From: Paenibacillus sp. YPG26
Lineage (GTDB): Bacteria; Bacillota; Bacilli; Paenibacillales; Paenibacillaceae
Direction of reading: 5' to 3'
Length of the DNA: 64,000 nt
NCBI RefSeq assembly: GCF_023704175.1
Contig: NZ_CP084530.1
Location: 1,324,001-1,388,000 of the forward strand
Numbering within the stretch: the first letter of the stretch is position 1; each line of letters opens with the position of its first letter. A model generated the notes under the pieces. That model saw only the letters and a program-made list of their open reading frames with translations, had not been told where the DNA came from and did not search any database. The translations under genes and the position numbers were made by a program. Of this stretch, positions 18,785 to 29,462 are shown one piece after another.

Positions 18785-19282
18785 ATGGCAAGAGGAGTGA
18801 AGAGAATATTCTCTATAATGTTGTACATTATATTAATTGCTATTTTGGTAAACTTTGTTCCCGTAAAGTTTGCAGTAAAGCTAGAAGATGCCCAAAAACA
18901 GCTAGAAGTCGGCAAATACATTTGCGTAACAGAGTCTAAATATGTGTTTGAGACAGGATGGATTGCAAAAAAGAAAATTAATAAACACTTAAAAGAAACC
19001 CTTGCTGTAAAAGTATCTCGAAATAGTCCGGATAAGTATTTATCTAATTCCCAGTTTGATTTTAAATGGTTTGAAATTGAGAACAGATTCCTTCTAACTG
19101 GCGAAGTCGGAAATTATGAAAGAAATAAGGATACCAATGTTTTATATGCCGATCTTGATGTAGATAAATGGGAAGTAATATATCCAATCAATCGAGCATC
19201 GTTTAGAAAATATTTTACGCCTCCAGGCTACCTTACCATTTATGACTATGACTTGATAAAAGTAATAAAAACATTGTTGTAG
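18785..19282 (+). CDS. Candidate immunity protein for the Rhs toxin
   Basis: This 165-residue protein begins 11 bases after the Rhs stop, with AAGGGTGATG just before ATG 18785. Residues 9-28 form a single N-terminal membrane helix; the rest is a soluble domain rich in Lys, Tyr and Asn with no motif I recognise. Small, lineage-specific genes directly after an Rhs tip are usually immunity genes. A membrane-anchored form would be suited to meeting the toxin outside or at the membrane. The assignment rests on position, not homology. Confidence 0.6.
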   Translation: MARGVKRIFSIMLYIILIAILVNFVPVKFAVKLEDAQKQLEVGKYICVTESKYVFETGWIAKKKINKHLKETLAVKVSRNSPDKYLSNSQFDFKWFEIENRFLLTGEVGNYERNKDTNVLYADLDVDKWEVIYPINRASFRKYFTPPGYLTIYDYDLIKVIKTLL

Positions 19283-19428
19283 ATTTACTCGAATAACCAC
19301 CATGGGGTATCCCTCAGAGTCTTACTCTTATTCCCCACCCAGTGCCAAATGAATCGGGCAACAAGTCCTAAAAGAAGGTAACCGTTAATCCCCGTGCACT
19401 ATTTTTAGCGATATTCCATTATGTTAGA

Positions 19429-19472
19429 CAGGTCAATTATGGGTCAGATACTACCACGATTGACCTGCTTTT
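19429..19472 (+). terminator. Terminator after the Rhs/immunity genes
   Basis: A 9-bp perfect stem CAGGTCAAT / ATTGACCTG (19429-19437 with 19459-19467) is followed by CTTTTTG. Confidence 0.7.
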
Positions 19473-19566
19473 TGTTATCTTAGCTTTCTCACCGTTTTAT
19501 CAAAATGAATTTCAACTGTAAAATAACCTGTTCCGATAGTGAGAGTGAATTACAAGCTATATTACT

Positions 19567-19605
19567 AAGCAGCCAGCACGGGCTTATCCCGACAACTGGC
19601 TGCTT
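19567..19605 (-). terminator. Nested hairpin downstream of manganese catalase
   Basis: An outer 10-bp stem AAGCAGCCAG / CTGGCTGCTT encloses an inner CGGG / CCCG stem. There is no strong T-run on either side, so termination is uncertain; it may stabilise the 3' end instead. Confidence 0.4.
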
Positions 19606-19676
19606 AAGTTTGCAAAGTGTGCTTCGATCCTTGTCCTCAAAGGATTTCAAAGACCATATATAGAAATTCTAAATTC

Positions 19677-20531
19677 TTAAGCGTTCAAATCGTACAATCC
19701 AGGGCTGTGCTCATTTGGCATTTCTGGCATAACCGGAACAGGGAAGCCCTGAGGTGGATCAACGACATTCAGAGTACCGCCGTTACGGCTTGGGGTCTGG
19801 CCGCTGAAGATTTCGCCGATGCGCGTCGAATCCAGGCGGAAGTTGAATTGGGCATTATGGAAGCCCATATCCACATATTTACGGCACTCCGGGTATTTGT
19901 TGATATCGTAGTTGGGCACAGGGAACAGCTTGCCCCACTCCACACCTAGCGTCTCCAAAGCTTTGGCAAAAGCGTTCTGGTGCGCATTGTCGCGGACAAT
20001 GAGGAAAGCAAGCGTCTCGCGAAACGTTTGGTTGGAGCTCATTTCATAAATCCGGGACTTCTGGAGAACGCCAGTCGATTCAAGCACCAGGTTGTCGAGA
20101 AGGTCGCTGATTAGATTTCCGTGACTGTATACATAGTTACCGTTCCAAGGGTTGCCTGCCGCATCCACGGGCAGGGAACTCTGAGCCCCCATAATAAAAT
20201 GGTGGGGATTGGCGTGCTTAATCGCATTCTCAAGAGGGGCACCGGTCACGCCGCCATTCCCTACAGCTTCTTCTCCAGACCCAGTCAGGAGTTGGTTAAT
20301 TGTATGCTGCACTAACTCAACATGGCTGATCTCTTCTAAGAAAATACCACGCAGCAAATCCCGGTACTGTAGAGCATTACCGCGGAAATTGTTGCTTTGG
20401 AAGAAAAACTGCATCATAGTACGCATCTCACCAAATCGTCCGCCCAAGGTTTCTTGCAGAACTTTAGCCGCTTCTGGATCAGGTTTGTCCGGAACAATGA
20501 CATTGATTAAATCTTCTTTATAGAAATACAT
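19677..20531 (-). CDS. Manganese catalase (non-haem)
   Basis: The 284-residue protein removes hydrogen peroxide with a di-manganese centre in a four-helix bundle. Visible ligands include Glu and His of 'EEISHVELVQH' (about residues 66-76), a Glu in 'LVLESTGVL' and a His in 'RDNAHQNAF', plus an early Glu in 'FGEMRTMMQF'. The C-terminal tail ('DPPQGFPVPVMPEMPNEHSPGLYD') is of the YdbD type found in spore-formers; CotJC-type relatives are shorter, near 190 residues. The ribosome site AGGAGG lies just before ATG 20531. The gene is monocistronic. It may protect vegetative cells or be packaged in spores. Confidence 0.93.
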   Translation of the reverse strand: MYFYKEDLINVIVPDKPDPEAAKVLQETLGGRFGEMRTMMQFFFQSNNFRGNALQYRDLLRGIFLEEISHVELVQHTINQLLTGSGEEAVGNGGVTGAPLENAIKHANPHHFIMGAQSSLPVDAAGNPWNGNYVYSHGNLISDLLDNLVLESTGVLQKSRIYEMSSNQTFRETLAFLIVRDNAHQNAFAKALETLGVEWGKLFPVPNYDINKYPECRKYVDMGFHNAQFNFRLDSTRIGEIFSGQTPSRNGGTLNVVDPPQGFPVPVMPEMPNEHSPGLYDLNA

Positions 20532-20795
20532 TTGTTGTCCTCCTGTTGTCCACTAAGGCTGGAATGAAATTAATAACACTCATGCATCATTGTGGCGCAG
20601 ATGCTGAATTACTATGCGCAAGCAGGTCTGCTTAAAAATTCCAGCTTTATTTAAGGCCAGGTGTATGCTGATATCTGACATGAATCTACATAAACATAGC
20701 GATTTAACCGATATAGATGTTACATCTGACTTCATGCTTATCTGTGAAGAATGGTGATGTTTCTAACATCATATTGCCTTATGGGGGTCATCTCA

Positions 20796-22889
20796 GTGAA
20801 ATTGCATAAAAAAGTATCAATCATAGTAATCGGTGCGTTGTTGTTATCTGTACCTTTGTCTTCACCTGGTATCCAAGTTATTTCTAAACCGAGCAACATA
20901 GCATTTGCAGATGAATTGAGTCAACCACAGGCTAGGTCGATTTACATCACAGGGCCAGTGGTTTTTTCGCCAAATCGTGAGTTACAGCTAACTGCTAACG
21001 GAATAATGAGTGATGGTTCAATTACAGATATCAGTTCAACCGCTACCTGGAGTTCTGATAACGAGGCTGTTGCAACTGTATCCCCAGGGGGAATTATAAC
21101 AGGGCTAAGTGAGGGGACTGCCAATATTACCGCATCGCGTGATGGAGTAAATTCAACTCCGACGAATGTTACAGTAACCTGGGAAATATATAATAAGTTA
21201 AAAGAAGCTAGGGATTCGTTGAAGTTGCCTTTTACCGGCGGCCAAACTGAGGATAAAGTCACTTCTTCCCTAACTCTCCCTACTCTTGTGAACGGTGTAT
21301 TTTATTCATGGTCGTCTTCTGATACGTCAATTATTGCGAATGATGGTAAAGTCAAACGGCCCCCATATATTGGTGGAGATAAGCAGGTTACACTAACAGC
21401 TACACTCAGAGCTGGAACTGAAGCTCCAATAACAAAGGACTTTAATCTTATCGTGGTCAAAGCGGAGCCTACTCCTGAAGACAAGCTTCGTGAAGCCATG
21501 GATGAATTACAGATTAGTTATTACTACAGCGAAGATTCTGCGGATGGAGTTAGAAGCTCAGCTATAGGGTTGCCTATAGGGGGGAAATACTCGTCTTCCG
21601 TATCTTGGGTGTCAAGCGAACCTTCAGTAATTACTTCAAATGGTACGGTTAACCGAACCTTAGACGATACGGATCATTTGGTTAAGCTGACTGCGAGAGT
21701 ATATGTGGATGGAGTTTCGGATACTCGTGATTTCTTTGTTAACGTTAGACATTTCATCAAAGATAAAATGATCACTTCGTTTGCTCTGGATGACCATGTT
21801 GGAATTATCGATGAGGAGAAGAAGACCATCACTTTCGATATACCTCGAGGTGACCCCAGCCAAGGAATGCTAGTGACTTATACGGCAAAAGCATTCCAGG
21901 TGTCCGATTATGGTATTAATATGACTAGCGGGAAATACAAACTATATCCATTCTATTTCAAGAGTTATAGTGTCGCGGCAACAGATGAAATGCTGAAACC
22001 TGTATTCTACCAGCTGGTATTTGCGGGCAGCTCTACAACGCCAACACCGGATCCAAAGCCAACACCAAGTCCAATACCAACACCGGATCCACAGCCGAAC
22101 CCGACACCGAACCCGACACCGAACCCGACACCGGATCCGCAGCCAACACCAATACCGAATCCGATACCAACGCCGGATCCGCAGCCAACGCCAACACCGG
22201 TTCCAACACCGAAACCAGCACCGACGCCAACACCAGTACCAGCACCGGTTCCGGCTCCGAAGGATGATGAGGTTTTCAAGAAAGATGTACTTAAACCAGG
22301 GACCAGTACCACTCAAATCTTGGAGACGAAAGTCAGTGAAGCTCTTAAAAAGCAGGGTTCATCGTTTGCTCCAACCGATATCAAAAATCACTGGGCCGAG
22401 CATACCATTGATATTTTTACGAAATTGAATATTATTAAAGGTTATGAGGACAAGACGATTAGACCTGATCAAGACATGTCTCGCGGGGAGTTCGTTGGAA
22501 TTCTGTCCAGGATTTTTGATGTTGCTGGAACAAAGAAAGTTGCGCTCAAGGATATTAAGGGTCATTGGGCCGAAAATGCCATTAAACAGTTCACACAAGC
22601 AGGTATCATTAGCGGCAGCGGCAATGGAGCATTCCACCCGGACAAGGCAATTACACGCGAAGAAATGACTGTGATCTTATCTCGGATTGTAGACTTTCAA
22701 GGAATAACTCAAAACAAGATTGATAGTAAGGACCCGATTCAAATGGCAGCTCAGGCAGGTGTCATTAAAGGCAATGGAAACGGGGACTTAAATGCGAACG
22801 GCACTGCTGCCAGAGCTGAAGCGTTACAGCTCATCCTCAATACCTTAAAGTTAAACTCCAAAATTAAAACGATGCTTGAACTTTTATAG
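20796..22889 (+). CDS. Secreted S-layer-homology surface protein with Big2 and Ig-like domains
   Basis: GTG 20796 is chosen because GGGGG lies 8 bases upstream and a signal peptide (about 1-38) follows at once. The 697-residue product has a Big2 domain (about 45-130), two bacterial atypical Ig-like domains (about 140-325) and a further beta domain. A Pro/Thr-rich linker (about 415-488; PTPDPQPTP type) comes next, then three SLH modules (about 525-690; '[13 protein letters not shown]', '[11 protein letters not shown]'). SLH modules bind pyruvylated secondary cell-wall polymer, so the protein is tethered to the wall by its C-terminus. A strong terminator follows. No catalytic domain is seen; an adhesin or structural role is likely. 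Confidence 0.9.
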   Translation: MKLHKKVSIIVIGALLLSVPLSSPGIQVISKPSNIAFADELSQPQARSIYITGPVVFSPNRELQLTANGIMSDGSITDISSTATWSSDNEAVATVSPGGIITGLSEGTANITASRDGVNSTPTNVTVTWEIYNKLKEARDSLKLPFTGGQTEDKVTSSLTLPTLVNGVFYSWSSSDTSIIANDGKVKRPPYIGGDKQVTLTATLRAGTEAPITKDFNLIVVKAEPTPEDKLREAMDELQISYYYSEDSADGVRSSAIGLPIGGKYSSSVSWVSSEPSVITSNGTVNRTLDDTDHLVKLTARVYVDGVSDTRDFFVNVRHFIKDKMITSFALDDHVGIIDEEKKTITFDIPRGDPSQGMLVTYTAKAFQVSDYGINMTSGKYKLYPFYFKSYSVAATDEMLKPVFYQLVFAGSSTTPTPDPKPTPSPIPTPDPQPNPTPNPTPNPTPDPQPTPIPNPIPTPDPQPTPTPVPTPKPAPTPTPVPAPVPAPKDDEVFKKDVLKPGTSTTQILETKVSEALKKQGSSFAPTDIKNHWAEHTIDIFTKLNIIKGYEDKTIRPDQDMSRGEFVGILSRIFDVAGTKKVALKDIKGHWAENAIKQFTQAGIISGSGNGAFHPDKAITREEMTVILSRIVDFQGITQNKIDSKDPIQMAAQAGVIKGNGNGDLNANGTAARAEALQLILNTLKLNSKIKTMLELL

Positions 22890-22910
22890 TTTATTGAATT
22901 ATGCAGGACT

Positions 22911-22950
22911 AAAAGCGTACCGATTTATCGGACGCTTTTTTCTTTTTTTT
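22911..22950 (+). terminator. Terminator after the SLH protein gene
   Basis: An AAAAGCGT / ACGCTTTT stem is followed by a long T-rich tract (TTTCTTTTTTTTTT). Confidence 0.85.
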
Positions 22951-23029
22951 TTTGCAACAATTTCTGAGTTCACCAATCCAAAAAGTTTTGAAGAGGAAGG
23001 AGTGTTCTCGGCTAATTTTTGATGAAATT

Positions 23030-23713
23030 TCAAAGACCAACAAGAGACCTTATATCACAAATTTGGACGTTGCTATCGAACTCAGGTACATCCGCGCATG
23101 CAGTTAGTAGATATCCTTCTTCCAAAGAGTAGGGACGAAAATACCATGGCTCGCCCCCGATTAATTGCTTTTCGGCCATACGATCCCCATCAACGGTAGA
23201 GAAGATGTTCAGAGGTATGGACAAGCCTTGGCCCATGGCCTTGATGTAGCTCTCTTTCGCTGTCCATATCTGAAAAAACCGCAATAATCTCGCTTCAGCC
23301 GATTCATGTTTCATGATGAAGTTGTACTCATCCTCCGTGTAGAATTGCTTCGCTGTCGCTAAGTCCATCTCGTTAACTCTCTCTATGTCTATCCCGATTC
23401 GCCCTGATGAACCTGCAGCCAGAACCACCCAATCCCCCGAATGAGAAACGTTGAAGCCAATATTTAAGTCATCCCCCATCAGAATAGGCTTCCCATGCAA
23501 GTTACTGCCGAATTCTAATTCGTCAGCACTACAATCTAGCATCCTGGGCAGCACAGCCCTTATTAGAAGGTCGCCAGTAGCACCGCGCAGCAAATCATGC
23601 AGAAAGCGAAATCTGAGAAGCTTAGCCCGTCTTACCTCGGGAAGTCCAGACAATATGGAATCCAAATGTTCTATTGGAAAGCTCGTAATCCGTGCAGCAT
23701 ACACTTTTATCAT
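23030..23713 (-). CDS. Sfp-type 4'-phosphopantetheinyl transferase
   Basis: This enzyme transfers phosphopantetheine from CoA to carrier proteins of non-ribosomal peptide, polyketide or fatty acid synthases. ATG 23713 follows GGGGGGAA and gives 227 residues, the usual Sfp length; an upstream in-frame ATG at 23803 is less likely. Landmarks are 'FNVSHSGDWVVLA' (about 103-115), the magnesium-binding 'GIDIERV' (about 123-129) and 'FFQIWTAKESYIKAMGQGL' (about 167-185), all intact. No synthetase genes are in the window, so it probably serves clusters elsewhere. It is convergent with the SLH gene. Confidence 0.92.
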   Translation of the reverse strand: MIKVYAARITSFPIEHLDSILSGLPEVRRAKLLRFRFLHDLLRGATGDLLIRAVLPRMLDCSADELEFGSNLHGKPILMGDDLNIGFNVSHSGDWVVLAAGSSGRIGIDIERVNEMDLATAKQFYTEDEYNFIMKHESAEARLLRFFQIWTAKESYIKAMGQGLSIPLNIFSTVDGDRMAEKQLIGGEPWYFRPYSLEEGYLLTACADVPEFDSNVQICDIRSLVGL

Positions 23714-24141
23714 AATTTCCCCCCTATTAATGAGCATATCAGCTGCCACTTTTCTAAAGTATACGCTAACCGAATACAGCTGAGAAACTCTGGAAGGATA
23801 CATTATTTCAAGAGTGAACAGTCTGTGTATTTCTATTCCTGAAATTTCTTCCCCGATGTTAAGTATCTAGACATGGCTTCTTCCCGAGTCCCTAGTTAAG
23901 CAGGTTTGTGACGAGCAGGTGGGCAAGAGCTTGAGGCAGCTCTTTTGGGCCAGGACACCGGGGTTGTACTTATTAGCTGGAATCAGAATTAAAGAAAAAA
24001 ACCTGCAATAGGTGTATACCGTGCTGTCTTTAGTCTCAAACCCATAGAATGTAACAATGACGGAAAGAAGCTATTGTTAAGCAGATTGAGTCAGATGGAG
24101 GCTTGTGGAATATCAAATATTTTCCGAAGGGGGCCCTATAG
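23714..24141. other. Intergenic region before the collagen-like locus
   Basis: This 428-bp stretch separates two divergent units and holds no convincing gene. It contains CATAGAAT at 24043-24050, matching the -10 pattern of mother-cell sigma factors E/K and identical to the octamer before sigK. It lies 91 bases before the first collagen-locus ATG, fitting late-sporulation expression. No good -35 partner is evident. Confidence 0.4.
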
Positions 24142-25768
<1,627 letters not shown>

Positions 25769-25780
25769 TGCTGATATAGA

Positions 25781-25819
25781 AAGCGGTTAATCCTTTGAGG
25801 ATTGCCGCTTTTCCCTTTT
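25781..25819 (+). terminator. Terminator after the collagen-like gene
   Basis: An AAGCGG-TT-AATCC / GGATT-GC-CCGCTT stem (25781-25793 with 25799-25810) is followed by TTCCCTTTT. Confidence 0.8.
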
Positions 25820-26053
25820 GGGGATTTGTAAACTCAATGTTAATAATAATGCTAGAATGTTTTAACAATTATAATGCTGAAGGCTAGCTTCCAGTCCGAA
25901 ATTTGATATAATTAAAACAGTAAAAATAGGTACATAGCTCTATATCTGGGTCGGTTTAATTCTTAAGAAAATCAACGTTAAATGTCGATAAAGAAGTATC
26001 GCTTGAAGTGATGTTTGTATTTTCTATGTTTATAATATACGGGGGCATTGAAC

Positions 26054-27925
26054 ATGTTTGGTCTAAACCAACGTCTGCAAGCCAGACTACTTCTAACGAT
26101 ACTACTGCTGCTTCTAAGTTTGCTAGGCGATTTGTTTTCGCTCCCTATGCTGTATGGGGTGAGTTTCCATCTATCAACCCTGTTTTTAATTTTGACATTT
26201 CTGCTTATCGGAAGTCGGGCAGCGATAATTTCAGCATTTTTCGTTGCTAGCAGTAATTATTTTTTGCTTCAAATGTCCGTGTTCGACTCCGTAATTATCT
26301 TTGTTGAAGTTATATTCGTGGTCCTTGCCTGCAGGCTGCGTAAGGGTTCAGTCTTTTTGTATGACTTACTCTTCTGGTTCCTGACAAGTGTATTCCTCTT
26401 CTTGTTATCAGTATATGTTGATCTGCTTCCAACCTCGACACAGCTGCTGCTTCTCATTGCGAAATCAAGCGTAAATGGCTCTTCCAATGCTCTAATAGCA
26501 GAGGTGCTGACAACTTATCTTCCCTTTATACGCCGGTTGAGAATTAAGAAGATGAGGACTCGAAGAATTCCTCTTCAGCAAATTCTCGTCCATCTGTCCA
26601 TTAGTGGTCTGATTCTGCCTTTTGTCTGCTTCATGATTATGACGGGAATCTCTCAAAATCATGTCGTTAACCTACGAGCGCTTCAACTGACACAATCTAC
26701 AGCCAGCAGCATCCAGGAGCAGGTTAGCGGCTGGAGTACAGCGGAGTACCGGGCACTTGAACTGGGAGATGTTATTTAGCTGGGAAAGCTGAAGGCAATC
26801 GTTAACAATGTGGCATCAGGAGCGGTTCAAGTTGTCATATCCCGTCCTAGTGGTGACATATTGGCTTCCAGTCTGCCTGACATTGCCGCCCAGCCTTCAG
26901 TGAACGATCTACCAGAACGCACAATGTATCAGTACAATTCGAATATGTATCTGCTGCTGCCAGAAGGCAGACATTTCACCGAGCTATCCAAGTGGAACGG
27001 CGGATACTATTGGTATAATACATCCATGCACAAGGAAGTACCTTATAACATCAACGTGAGGGTACCCGCATCTCATTTCTTGTATGAGGTATACGAGATT
27101 TATACGATAGAATTTGGATTGATTATGGCCTTTATCCTGGTGGTATTGCTGGTCGTATATTGGTTTAGTAAGCTGATTGTCCAAATCCTGATTAAGCTTA
27201 CTAACGAGACGACAGGCCTGCCTAGTAAAATAACAGAGAATTTCGAGGTGTCCCATACGGACAGCTACATTGTTGAGTTCGACAAGCTGTATGTGAACTT
27301 TCAGCAGATGGCGGTCAAGCTCAAAGAGATGTTCACGCAAGCCACTCGGATGAACACGGTATTAACCGAGCAGGCTCAGCAAATCAGGCAGTCCGAGCAG
27401 GAATTCCAGCGTTTAGCTTTTACAGATGCTTTGACTAACATTCCCAATCGACTTTATTTCCATAAGCAATTGAAGCAGCTGACCGAGGATAGAACTTCAA
27501 CAGTTGCATTAATGTTCATGGATCTGAATAAGTTCAAGCTGATTAATGATACTTACGGCCATGAAATAGGGGACAGGCTGCTGCAGCATTCAGCCACTCT
27601 GCTAACCTCCGCGGCAGGTCCCGACAGGGTATTTCGCCTTGGGGGAGACGAGTTCGTGGTTGTCCTTCCCGCAGCGGATACGGGTTTGGTTACGCGGACG
27701 GCTGAACAAATTATCGAGTTGTTTAAAACGCCGTTTGAAGTTCAGGGGCATACACTTCAGCCGCGTACAAGCATTGGTATTGCTTGTTACCCTCAGGATA
27801 CTGATAATCCCGATGAATTGTTGAAGCTTGCGGACCATGCGATGTACCAGGCCAAACAGTCAGGCAGTTCAATTGTCTGGCATAGCAGAGGGGCTGAACA
27901 ACAAGGAGATGTTAAGCATGATTAG
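26054..27925 (+). pseudogene. Membrane diguanylate cyclase gene with one in-frame amber codon
   Basis: ATG 26054 follows GGGGG by eight bases. The frame reads 241 codons to TAG at 26777-26779 and continues in the same frame to 27925, so only one nonsense codon separates two parts of a single gene. Part one is a multi-helix membrane sensor (5TMR-LYT-like) plus a further helix. Part two has an extracellular sensor segment, a membrane helix (about residues 355-380 of the joined protein), a linker, and a complete GGDEF domain ('RLGGDEFVVVLP') for making cyclic-di-GMP. CAG to TAG is the simplest change. The 3' end overlaps the solute-binding lipoprotein start by eight bases. Sequencing error, suppression or true inactivation are all possible. 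Confidence 0.8.
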
Positions 27926-29189
27926 ATTATGGAGACCGTTCATGTTGGCTCTGCTCCTGACGATGACCGCATGCAGCAGCTATGTGACAGAAATGACACC
28001 GATATCACCAGGCATAGAAGCATTGAAGCCATCCCAGCCTGATAAGGATAGTAAGAATGAACTGCTTGTTTGGACTTTCTATGATACTTCGGATGCGGAT
28101 CGCAACTTTATGATTCTCCATCCAGATATTAGAGTGAAAACCGTTCAACTCAAATACGAAGAGATCGCCGATGCATTTATCAGAGCCTATGGAACGGATG
28201 AGTCACCCGATGTTGTTTTTCTCGACAGTTCTATGTCGGGCAAGCTAAATGGGCTTGATATTCTGCATGACCTTAGGGAACAGGGAATTGAGATCAAAGA
28301 CTATGAACAACAGATTCCTGCCAATATGCTTCCGCAATATATGAACTTGCAGATGAACAAGCTTGTTACTCTGCCAACGTCGCTGCCAACGGCTTTTACG
28401 TATTATCGGGCTGATATATTAGAACAGAACGGCTTCCCTTCTAACCCGGACAAGCTTGCGGTATATCTAAGCACTCCGCAGAACTGGGTAGCTATGGCCA
28501 AGAAGCTGAAGAGCAAGGGCATATATCTGTTCCAGCATTATACGGATCCGATTGATGTCGCCTCAATGTCTTCCAGTATCCTGAATCGTAATCTTGAGTT
28601 CGCCTGGGACAGTAAGGAATTTCAAGACGCTGTATATGTTGCCCGAGAGATTCGGAGAAATGGACTTGCCCTTCGCAGTACGATATGGGATCCATCTGGT
28701 GAGCAGGCCTTGCGTGATGGGCAACTGGCGATGATATACTCGGCTCCATGGGCGACAGATTCGTTAAAAGGCTGGGCACCAGAACTCACGGGCCGATGGA
28801 GAGTAACCGGGCTTCCGCTTAACCTGTATGGATATAGGGACGGGGCCATGCTTGCGATCGCCAAGAACAGCAAGCATAAGGCGGAAGCGTGGGAATACCT
28901 GAAGAACAACCTCTCGCTCACTAGAAAAATAGACGATTCCGGGAAAGAGAGCTATCTGGGCGGGCAAAACCCATCGATCATGGCTATTAATTATGCACAG
29001 CATAACAAGGGATTATACCCAACGCCGCTGGATGCTGAGCTAAAGGCACTTTGGGATAAAAACGTTACCGGAATTATCGAATCCGACCAGTCTATCGAGA
29101 GTCAGCTGGGTCTGCTTAAGGAACAAATGGAGCAAATAACAAGCGAGGAAAGATCAATTATCAAGGAAGCCATTCATTCGAGCAACTAG
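27918..29189 (+). CDS. ABC-type solute-binding lipoprotein coupled to the diguanylate cyclase
   Basis: ATG 27918 follows AAGGAG by eight bases and overlaps the cyclase gene end. The 423-residue protein has a lipoprotein signal peptide with lipobox 'MTAC' (Cys near 19), then a family-1 extracellular solute-binding fold ('ELLVWTFYDTS', 'PDVVFLDSS', 'WVAMAKKLKS', 'GRWRVTGLPLN', 'AWEYLKNN'). No permease or ATPase gene is adjacent, so it may not serve transport. The overlap with the cyclase gene suggests that ligand binding outside the cell informs the membrane cyclase. That role is inference from position. Confidence 0.82.
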   Translation: MIRLWRPFMLALLLTMTACSSYVTEMTPISPGIEALKPSQPDKDSKNELLVWTFYDTSDADRNFMILHPDIRVKTVQLKYEEIADAFIRAYGTDESPDVVFLDSSMSGKLNGLDILHDLREQGIEIKDYEQQIPANMLPQYMNLQMNKLVTLPTSLPTAFTYYRADILEQNGFPSNPDKLAVYLSTPQNWVAMAKKLKSKGIYLFQHYTDPIDVASMSSSILNRNLEFAWDSKEFQDAVYVAREIRRNGLALRSTIWDPSGEQALRDGQLAMIYSAPWATDSLKGWAPELTGRWRVTGLPLNLYGYRDGAMLAIAKNSKHKAEAWEYLKNNLSLTRKIDDSGKESYLGGQNPSIMAINYAQHNKGLYPTPLDAELKALWDKNVTGIIESDQSIESQLGLLKEQMEQITSEERSIIKEAIHSSN

Positions 29190-29226
29190 GCTGGTGCTGC
29201 TGCAACAGCATAGTAATTCATACACA

Positions 29227-29269
29227 GCAACCTGATTCGGGTACACACCTGGAGACAGGTTGTTTTTTT
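29227..29269 (+). terminator. Terminator after the cyclase/solute-binding unit
   Basis: A GCAACCTG / CAGGTTGT stem (29227-29234 with 29256-29263) with an internal loop is followed by TTTTTTTG. Confidence 0.75.
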
Positions 29270-29462
29270 GCGTTCATAATTCAAAAATCATAAAAAAACA
29301 TATTTATTTCGGATTAAATTAAAACTTATCCAAGCCGGGCCATCCATTTCTCAAAAATATTCCAAATAAATACGTATTGAATTCCATTTAGACCCCCTAG
29401 GTTCTCTAATACAATCTTGTTAACACCTAACCACATGGTGAAAACAAGGAGGGGTTGTCAAA

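Larger units (their letters stand above)
19283..19676. other. Intergenic region between the Rhs locus and manganese catalase
   Basis: This holds a terminator for the Rhs unit at 19429-19472 and a nested hairpin at 19567-19605 that could close the opposite-strand catalase transcript. No convincing gene is present; short frames here lack ribosome sites. Confidence 0.6.

Noticed and set aside
19617-20523. Plus-strand frames of 104-110 codons opposite manganese catalase
   Set aside because: They are shadows of a highly conserved enzyme gene and have no ribosome sites.
22021-22260. CRISPR-like tandem repeats in the SLH gene
   Set aside because: The units are coding Pro-Thr-Pro repeats without unique spacers.
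21942-22428. Several long frames in both strands across the Pro/Thr linker of the SLH protein
   Set aside because: The repetitive CCNACNCCN coding leaves all frames open; compositions are Arg/Trp- or Gly/Val-only and none has a start signal.
23030-23713. A local non-ribosomal peptide cluster implied by the Sfp-type enzyme
   Set aside because: No carrier, adenylation or ketosynthase domain was seen anywhere in the window.
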